DNA from: Brotaphodocola faecis
GTDB lineage: Bacteria; Bacillota; Clostridia; Lachnospirales; Lachnospiraceae
Length of the DNA: 64,000 bases
Assembly: GCF_040096075.1 (NCBI RefSeq)
Contig: NZ_JBBMFJ010000007.1
Coordinates: forward strand, 1-64,000
Direction: 5' to 3'
The notes beneath the pieces were generated by a model, which was given only the letters and a program-made list of their open reading frames with translations, had not been told where the DNA came from and searched no databases. The translations under genes and the position numbers were made by a program. Positions 58,506 through 64,000 of this stretch are shown here, one piece after another. Numbering within the stretch: the stretch's first letter is position 1; each line of letters opens with the position of its first letter.

Positions 58506-60112
58506 ATGGGACAGTATTTGAACAGTAAAGAACCATACGACCAGTATAAAACGGTTATGAATGGGCCTTACTTTGTGGATAAAACGGAAATACTGGAAGA
58601 ACTGATTCCAGCGTTGGAACAGGAGCAGCGTTTCTTCTGCATTACACGTCCGAGACGTTTTGGAAAAACAGTTATGGCCAATATGATTGCGGCATTTTTT
58701 TCGAATACAAAGAAGCCGTCATTATTTGAAAACCTGTCAGTAGCAAAACAGGAACAGTATCGGAAGCATGTTGGACATCATGATGTGATTTATATTGATT
58801 TCAGTGAGATGCCACGGGAATGCCATGCGTATGAGGAATATATAAGCAGAATCCAGGATGGTCTGGTGCGGGATATTCAGGAAGTGTATCCGGAACTTAT
58901 GATAGAAAAGAGCGAAGCGGTCTGGGATATTCTTTCATTGGTTTTTGATAAGACCGGGCATAAGTTTATTTTTGTGATGGATGAGTGGGATGCGGTTTTC
59001 CATATGTCTTTTATCACAGAACGGGATCGGGAAAACTATTTACTTTTTCTGAAACTTCTTTTGAAGGGAAAGAGCTATGTGGAGCTGGCTTACATGACAG
59101 GTGTCCTTCCGATTGCAAAATATTCGGATGGTTCTGAATTGAATATGTTTTTGGAATATAATATGGCAACGCGAATTCGGTTCAGTGAGTATTTTGGTTT
59201 TACGGATGAAGAGGTTGATATGCTGTATCAGCGTTATCTGAGCAGAACCAAAAGCCGCAGATTACGCGGGAAAATCTTCGTGAGTGGTATGACGGATATC
59301 ACACGGCATCCGGAGAACGGTTATATAATCCACGCTCAGTGGTATGCGCACTGACGGATAATCAGTTATCTAATTACTGGGTAAGTTCCGGCAAATATGA
59401 TTCGATTTTTACTTACATCCGATACAATGTGGATCAGATACAGAATGATCTGGCATTGATGTTCGCGGGAGAAAAGATATCATCTGGCATTCAGGAATAT
59501 GCAGCGACTGCGCAGGAATTGAAAACGAAAGAGGAAATATATTCTGCTATGGTTGTTTATGGGTTACTGACCTATGACAACGGAAGGGTGTTTATTCCAA
59601 ACCGGGAGCTCATGGGAAGTTACGCAGCAATGATGAAAAAGGAAACATCACTGGGATATGTTTATCGTCTGGCCAATGCGTCTTCACAGATGCTGCAGGC
59701 TACTCTTGCAGGCGATACAGATACCATGACGCAGATCATTCAGTATGCGCATAATATAGAAGTTCCGATTTTATCCTATAATAACGAGGTGGAACTTTCG
59801 GCCATTATTAATCTTGTATATCTGGCAGCGAGAGATCAGTATCGGGTAGAGCGTGAGGATAAGGCAGGAAAAGGGTATGTAGATTTCATTTTTTATCCGA
59901 TCCGTCATGATCAGGACTGCATCATACTGGAATTGAAAGTGGATCATACTCCGGAAGAAGCCATTGCGCAGATTAAAGAAAAACAGTATGCTTTACGTTT
60001 TAAAGGAAAAATGTCAGAAGCGGAAAGGTATACCGGAAGGATTCTGGCGGTAGGAATCAGTTATGATAAAGAAACGAAAGAGCATTGCTGTAAGGTAGAG
60101 GAATTATTTTAA
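58506..60112 (+). pseudogene. AAA-ATPase-like/nuclease-like paralogue with a frameshift
   Basis: The first frame (58506-59354) has P-loop RPRRFGKT and Walker B FIFVMDEWD. The second frame (to 60112) carries the rest, including GYVDFIF and LELKVDH of the PD-(D/E)XK domain. Translation in the second frame resumes at about 59256 with PQITRENLREWYDGYH, which matches WYDGY in the neighbouring intact gene. One missing base at about 59250-59255, in CCAAAAGCC, therefore splits the gene. With that base restored it encodes 535 residues, close to the paralogue's 528. A sequencing error or programmed slip is possible. Confidence 0.85.
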
Positions 60113-60135
60113 CATCACGATTTGATAAATAAGAA

Positions 60136-60170
60136 TCCCGGTCTGATTTTTATCTCAGCCCGGGGTTTTA
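60136..60170 (+). terminator. Terminator after the AAA/nuclease pair
   Basis: TCCCGGTCTGA pairs with TCAGCCCGGGG, followed by TTTTAC. Confidence 0.78.
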
Positions 60171-60186
60171 CTATGTCTTGACGATT

Positions 60187-61074
60187 TTATCCTACAATCC
60201 GTATTCCAAGCCGATATTCCTTACTTTCCCCGCCTTCCGCCTTCTGCAGAAAATGCCGGTTCAATAAGTTATCGTCCTCATCGGACCGGATTGCAGATCC
60301 GTTCCAGGGTTCTACACACAGGAAGGGCGCTTTGGTGGCGGCTGCGGTCCAGAAGGCAACGGTGGAAAAATCCGGGTAGGAGACTTCCACGCCGCATCCG
60401 GTGGCCGGATTTTTCAGCGCGACTTTTTTCGAACGCAGGTCCGTAAAGAAGATGGCATCATTGGCGAATAGTTCGTGGGTCAGCGGGATGACAGATGCGT
60501 GATCCAGAATCGGGGTACAGGAATTCATGTCAAATTCCATGCGGTTTAGGTCATAGGAGTGATACCCGGCAGTTTCTTCCTGCTCAAATTCCAGAACATA
60601 ATCTTCAAAGTGTTCCCCGGACTGCATCGGACAGTTGAAGCCGGGATGGGCGCCAAGCTGGTAATACATGGTTTCCGTGCCTGGATTGGTTACGGTGTAG
60701 TGAATGCGGATGCTGTCCTCAGTCAGCGTGTAAGTCAGTTTCAGCTGGAACGCAAAGGGATAGCAGGCGCGAGTCTCCGGTGAGTCGGTGAGGGTGAAAG
60801 CTGCTTCCTGGTCCGACAACACCGAGACGGCAAAGTCCGCGTTCCGGCAGAAGCCGTGCTTGGGAATGGTGTAGGTCTGACCGTTCAGTGTGTATTTACC
60901 GTCACGGCAGTTCCCAACAGTTGGGAACAAAAGCGGAGAGCAGCTTTTCCAGTGCGCGGGATTCCGCTGCCAGATGTACTCGGTATCGGCTGCTGTGTTT
61001 TTCAGAGAAATGAGCTGTGCTCCGATGGAATCGATCTGAGCGGTCAGGCTGTGGTTTGTTAAGGTTACGATCAT
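60187..61074 (-). CDS. Aldose 1-epimerase-family protein (LacX-like)
   Basis: This 295-residue protein of the galactose-mutarotase superfamily has LTNHSLTAQIDSIGAQLISLKN at the N-terminus, HWKSCSPLLFPTVGNCRDGKY, GFCRNADF, and QLGAHPGFNCPM with the catalytic His, then a Glu in FLCVEPWNG. It likely interconverts anomers of a hexose or acts on a hexose phosphate. ATG 61074 follows AGGGGGA; a longer frame to 61146 lacks a ribosome site. It is convergent with the AAA/nuclease pair. Confidence 0.88.
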   Translation of the reverse strand: MIVTLTNHSLTAQIDSIGAQLISLKNTAADTEYIWQRNPAHWKSCSPLLFPTVGNCRDGKYTLNGQTYTIPKHGFCRNADFAVSVLSDQEAAFTLTDSPETRACYPFAFQLKLTYTLTEDSIRIHYTVTNPGTETMYYQLGAHPGFNCPMQSGEHFEDYVLEFEQEETAGYHSYDLNRMEFDMNSCTPILDHASVIPLTHELFANDAIFFTDLRSKKVALKNPATGCGVEVSYPDFSTVAFWTAAATKAPFLCVEPWNGSAIRSDEDDNLLNRHFLQKAEGGESKEYRLGIRIVG

Positions 61075-61187
61075 GGTAAGTCCCCCTGTATAAGGTTGTT
61101 TGTTGAGTACAAACAGCATGAAAAAGTATGCTGTTGATAGTTTCATTATACAGGAAGCCGGAAAAAAGAAAAGGAAAAACTGTCAAC

Positions 61188-61216
61188 TTGCTATTTGCCG
61201 GACAGAATGATAAAAT
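61188..61216 (+). promoter_or_regulatory. Promoter of the HAD gene, abutting a mobile element
   Basis: TTGCTA (61188-61193), a 17-nt spacer and TAAAAT (61211-61216). The left target duplication of the element begins inside this -10 box. Confidence 0.72.
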
Positions 61217-61220
61217 CATG

Positions 61221-61353
61221 GTAACTGTTCAGTACCCTCACAGTTACGGGCAAAAATCCATTGAAAATTGCCTTCGGCAATGGGATTTTTGCCTGCAAGC
61301 CCATGTTTTCATACGGTCAGCGCAGTGAATGCGCAGACCTACTGAACAGTTAC
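61221..61353. mobile_element. 133-bp MITE with 14-bp inverted ends and 8-bp duplication
   Basis: The ends GTAACTGTTCAGTA (61221-61234) and TACTGAACAGTTAC (61340-61353) are perfect inverted repeats. AAATCATG is duplicated at 61213-61220 and 61354-61361. The first 27 bp are repeat copy 4. Inside are a hairpin GGCAAAAATCCATTG/CAATGGGATTTTTGCC (61249-61293) and another GCGCA/TGCGC (61320-61334). There is no ORF, so movement would need a transposase from elsewhere. GTAA ends and 8-bp duplication are IS66-like. Confidence 0.9.
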
Positions 61354-61416
61354 AAATCATGACATATAGGCTTTGCACAGGAAGCACTGGCAAAAGCTGG
61401 AAAATGGGGGAATTAC

Positions 61417-62193
61417 ATGAACAGACCAGATATCATCTTTTTTGACATAGACGGTACGCTTCTGGACTTCGGAAAGAAAGATCTTTCTCCGAAGACCCGG
61501 GAAGCGCTGCTGAAATTAAGGGAAAACGGCATCCGCATCTGCATCGCCACCGGCAGAGCACCTCTGGCGGTGCCGAAATTTGCAGGCGTGGAGTTTGACG
61601 CATACCTGACGTACAATGGCTGTTACTGCTATGAGGGCAATAAAACGATCTACAGTAATCCCATGCCCCAGGTGGATGTACAGACCATTATCCGCAACGC
61701 GGCTGTCATGGGGCGGGCCATGTCGGTGGCTACGAAGAACCGGCTCATCTCCAATGGAACGGATCCGGATCTGGAACAATACTATGCGTTCGGAAACCAG
61801 AAAGTCACGATTTCCGAGGACTTTGACGAGGTTTCCAGGGGAGAGGTCTATCAGCTTCTGATGGCCTGCCGCAGGGAAGAATACGCTCAGGTACTGCAGA
61901 ATACTCATAGAGCCAAGATCACGTCCTGGTGGGACCGGGCGGTGGATATCATCCCGGCAGATGGCGGAAAGGGAACCGGTATTGCGAAGATGCTGGAATA
62001 TTACGGCATTGACCGTTCCAGAGCCATGGCCTTTGGGGATGGAAACAACGACATTGAGATGTTTCAGGCCGTGGATATGGGAATTGCCATGGAAAACGCG
62101 TCGGATGACCTGAAAGCGGTGGCCGCGGATGCCTGCGGCCATGTGGCGGAAGATGGCGTGTACCATTACTGCATGGAACACGGCCTGATCTGA
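61417..62193 (+). CDS. Cof-type HAD-IIB phosphatase
   Basis: This 258-residue phosphatase has motif I FFDIDGTLLDF (nucleophile Asp9, acid Asp11), motif II CIATGRAP, motif III Lys in PADGGKGTGI, and motif IV FGDGNNDIEM. The large cap between motifs II and III is the IIB type. Family members hydrolyse sugar phosphates, flavin mononucleotide or pyridoxal phosphate; the substrate is not readable here. Its leader contains the 133-bp element, 64 nt before the ATG. The kinase gene follows after 44 nt. Confidence 0.92.
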   Translation: MNRPDIIFFDIDGTLLDFGKKDLSPKTREALLKLRENGIRICIATGRAPLAVPKFAGVEFDAYLTYNGCYCYEGNKTIYSNPMPQVDVQTIIRNAAVMGRAMSVATKNRLISNGTDPDLEQYYAFGNQKVTISEDFDEVSRGEVYQLLMACRREEYAQVLQNTHRAKITSWWDRAVDIIPADGGKGTGIAKMLEYYGIDRSRAMAFGDGNNDIEMFQAVDMGIAMENASDDLKAVAADACGHVAEDGVYHYCMEHGLI

Positions 62194-62237
62194 ACCGGCA
62201 GTTACGGATAAGAAAAGAAGATAAGGATATAGAACCT

Positions 62238-63941
62238 ATGCCATACGAAACCTACTTTAACATGCTTTTAAACATCGGCCTCCTGGTACTGATCGCGGCA
62301 CTCCTGACGAACCTGGAGTTCGTGCGGGATCTGTTTCTGGAGGAGCAGGGCAGTCTGTTTTCCAAGACGGCTCTGGCGGTGATCTTTGGCGTCATCAGCA
62401 TTGTTTCCACATACACGGGAACGCGGACCGACGGGGCTATCATCAATACCCGTGTCATCGGCGTGCTGGCGGCCGGTCTTCTGGGCGGTCCTTATGTGGG
62501 GATGCTGGCGGCCCTGATCGCGGGACTTCACCGGTATCTGTTTGATATCGGAGGTTTTACGGCGGTGTCCTGCGCGGTTTCCACGCTGTTTGAGGGCATT
62601 CTGGGGTCTGTGTTTTCCGCGCGTTTCAAATCCGGAAAAATGAAGCAGATTGGGATCTTTGCTCTGACGGCGGTGGCCGAGGTAGCCCAGATGGTGATCA
62701 TTCTTCTGATCTCGCGGCCCTTTGTGGACGCGGTGCATCTGGTGCAGCGCATTGCAGTTCCCATGATCCTCATGAATTCCTGCGGCATGCTGATCTTTCT
62801 GAAGGCCTTTGATATGATCTTCATCCGGGAAGAGGGACAGTTCGCGGAGAAAATGCGGCTTTGCATCGGAATCGTGGAGCAGAGTCTCCCGCATCTGAGA
62901 AAAGGACTTCAGAGCCGGGAAGACATGGAAGCAGCGGCGCAGATCATCTATCACTCCATTTCCTGTTCTGCTGTCATGATTACGGACATGGAACAGGTGT
63001 TGGCGGTAGAGACAGAAAAGTACAAAAAAGAGCTGGCTGACCCGGCCTTTCTGGTGCCGGTGCTGGAATCGGTGATGGATTTAAAGCCGACCTATTTCCA
63101 TCAGTCAGATTTTCCGAAGAAACTGGGAAAGGCACTCAAAGACCAGATCATCGTGACGGCGCCCCTTCTGGAGAATGAGCATTCGGTGGGCGGCATGACG
63201 ATCATGATCAAAAAACGCCGTCATGCGGTGCGGGTGGACCTGGAGTTTGTGGAGGAGCTGGCGCGGCTGTTTTCTACGCAGCTGGAGCTTTCAAATCTGG
63301 AATATCAGAAGAAGCTGCGCAGGCAGGCGGAACTGAAGGCACTGCAGTCCCAGGTCAATCCGCATTTTCTGTACAATGCGTTAAACACCATTTCCTATAT
63401 CTGCCGGGAGAACGCGGAGCGGGCCAGAGAGCTTTTGCTGACCCTGGCTTCCTATTACCGGCAGACCCTGGAGAATGAGCAGTATATGCTGAACCTTCAC
63501 ACAGAGCTGTACCATGTGAACACCTATCTGGAGCTGGAAAAGGCCCGCTTTGAGGAAAAGCTTCAGGTGGATATGGAAATTGAGGAGGATCTGGACTGCA
63601 TGGTGCCGTCCTTTATTCTGCAGCCGCTGGTGGAAAACGCGGTCCGATACGGGGCAGATGAAGCAGGAATCCGCACGGTGCTGATCCGGGCCTTTTATAT
63701 GCCGGATGGAAAGCAGGATGGGCAGAGGCAGGTCTGCATTCAGGTGCAGGACCACGGCAAAGGTTTTTCGCAGGAAGTGCTGGAGCAGTTTTACCACGGG
63801 GATAACTGGAACCGGGTAGGCCTGAAAAATGTGCATGAGCGCTTAAAGAGTGTTTATGGAAATGACCATGGACTGCGGATTGAAAATACGGGAAGAGGTG
63901 CCTGCGTTTCGTTTCTCATTCCGGAGAACGGTCCGTCCTGA
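62238..63941 (+). CDS. LytS-like sensor histidine kinase
   Basis: This 567-residue kinase has a 5TM-Lyt membrane domain (about 8-195, with TRTDGAIINTRVIGVLAAGLLGGPYVGMLAALIAGLHRY), a GAF-like region (about 220-345) and a His-kinase domain with phospho-acceptor His376 in VNPHFLYNALN. The ATPase motifs are the N-box LVENAVRYG, G1 QDHGKGFS and G2 GVGLKNVHERLK-like. In other Firmicutes such kinases sense pyruvate or cell-wall state. A response regulator starts 40 nt downstream. Confidence 0.93.
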   Translation: MPYETYFNMLLNIGLLVLIAALLTNLEFVRDLFLEEQGSLFSKTALAVIFGVISIVSTYTGTRTDGAIINTRVIGVLAAGLLGGPYVGMLAALIAGLHRYLFDIGGFTAVSCAVSTLFEGILGSVFSARFKSGKMKQIGIFALTAVAEVAQMVIILLISRPFVDAVHLVQRIAVPMILMNSCGMLIFLKAFDMIFIREEGQFAEKMRLCIGIVEQSLPHLRKGLQSREDMEAAAQIIYHSISCSAVMITDMEQVLAVETEKYKKELADPAFLVPVLESVMDLKPTYFHQSDFPKKLGKALKDQIIVTAPLLENEHSVGGMTIMIKKRRHAVRVDLEFVEELARLFSTQLELSNLEYQKKLRRQAELKALQSQVNPHFLYNALNTISYICRENAERARELLLTLASYYRQTLENEQYMLNLHTELYHVNTYLELEKARFEEKLQVDMEIEEDLDCMVPSFILQPLVENAVRYGADEAGIRTVLIRAFYMPDGKQDGQRQVCIQVQDHGKGFSQEVLEQFYHGDNWNRVGLKNVHERLKSVYGNDHGLRIENTGRGACVSFLIPENGPS

Positions 63942-63981
63942 CAATCGAAAATTACAATAAGAAGACAATGGGGGAGAGTAC

Positions 63982-64000
63982 ATGAAAATTGCGGTGATTG
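63982..64000 (+). CDS. Start of a response regulator gene, probably LytR/LytTR (partial)
   Basis: ATG 63982 follows GGGGGAGAG and encodes MKIAVI before the window ends. The start is typical of a receiver domain, and the position right after a LytS-like kinase suggests its LytTR partner. Only six residues are visible. Confidence 0.6.

Noticed and set aside
1..64000. CRISPR arrays, prophage or full insertion sequences
   Set aside because: No regularly spaced repeats, phage genes, integrases or transposases were seen.

Overview
The window comes from the chromosome of a spore-forming Firmicute, most likely a Lachnospiraceae-type Clostridium. It carries spoIIAA-spoIIAB-sigF and five spoVA genes, TAXI-type TRAP transport, T-box and L-box leaders, a BipA GTPase, and a duplicated family of AAA-ATPase/PD-(D/E)XK proteins. 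GC content looks close to 50%. No phage, integrase, full-length transposase or CRISPR array was seen.

Layout. 0-4 kb: the tail of a 23S rRNA gene and tRNA-Glu, then a four-gene SsuABC/TauABC-like uptake operon headed by a hydrogenase-like protein. 4-7.4 kb: a pentose module (FGGY pentulose kinase, ribulose-5-P 4-epimerase, FSA-type transaldolase). 7.4-9.9 kb: trpBA under a T-box with a UGG specifier. 10-14.1 kb: a GGDEF-REC-HD-GYP regulator, a YprB-like exonuclease, and a small protein with a methyltransferase. 14.2-19 kb: tRNA-Met and tRNA-Val, then T-box-valS and folC. 19-24.2 kb: a TPR membrane protein, the sigF operon, a 51-residue membrane peptide and spoVAA-AB-AC. 24.2-29.8 kb: two tRNA-Leu, a thioredoxin-reductase-like flavoprotein, and a MarR gene with a heterodimeric ABC exporter. 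30-33.2 kb: TAXI receptor and fused TRAP permease. 33.3-34.9 kb: spoVAD-spoVAE. 35-40.4 kb: LysR/IlvD-family dehydratase divergent from a hydroxyacid dehydrogenase and SLC13-type carrier. 40.4-48.8 kb: PBP1A, YigZ, BipA, MATE, tandem OB-fold protein and a CobO-like P-loop protein. 48.8-51.4 kb: lysine riboswitch-dapA, dapB and a forespore-type lipoprotein. 52-56.6 kb: purF, purB, purA. 56.8-60.1 kb: two AAA-ATPase/nuclease paralogues, the second frameshifted. 60.2-64 kb: GalM-like mutarotase, HAD phosphatase, LytS-like kinase and the start of its response regulator.

The most unusual feature is a set of tiny palindromic mobile elements. A 27-bp unit with 8-bp arms (GTAACTGT...ACAGTTAC) occurs at 13149, 56581, 58428 and 61221. 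The copy at 13149 is bracketed by perfect 8-bp direct repeats, and the copy at 56581 by 7-of-8 repeats. At 61221 the unit forms one end of a 133-bp element with perfect 14-bp terminal inverted repeats and a perfect 8-bp duplication (AAATCATG), sitting directly behind a -10 box. The GTAA ends and 8-bp duplication resemble IS66-family transposition, so these may be IS66-mobilised MITEs, some reduced to little more than two ends. Two copies lie in opposite orientation around the intact AAA-ATPase/PD-(D/E)XK gene.

Biosynthetic genes here are mostly controlled by RNA leaders: T-boxes for trpBA and valS and an L-box for dapA. Sporulation genes share a forespore-type -10 (CATACTA) upstream of spoVAD and of the lipoprotein gene at 51050. 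Gene starts were moved from the longest ORF to the start with the best ribosome-binding site where these differed. All functions come from motifs read by eye, with no database search.
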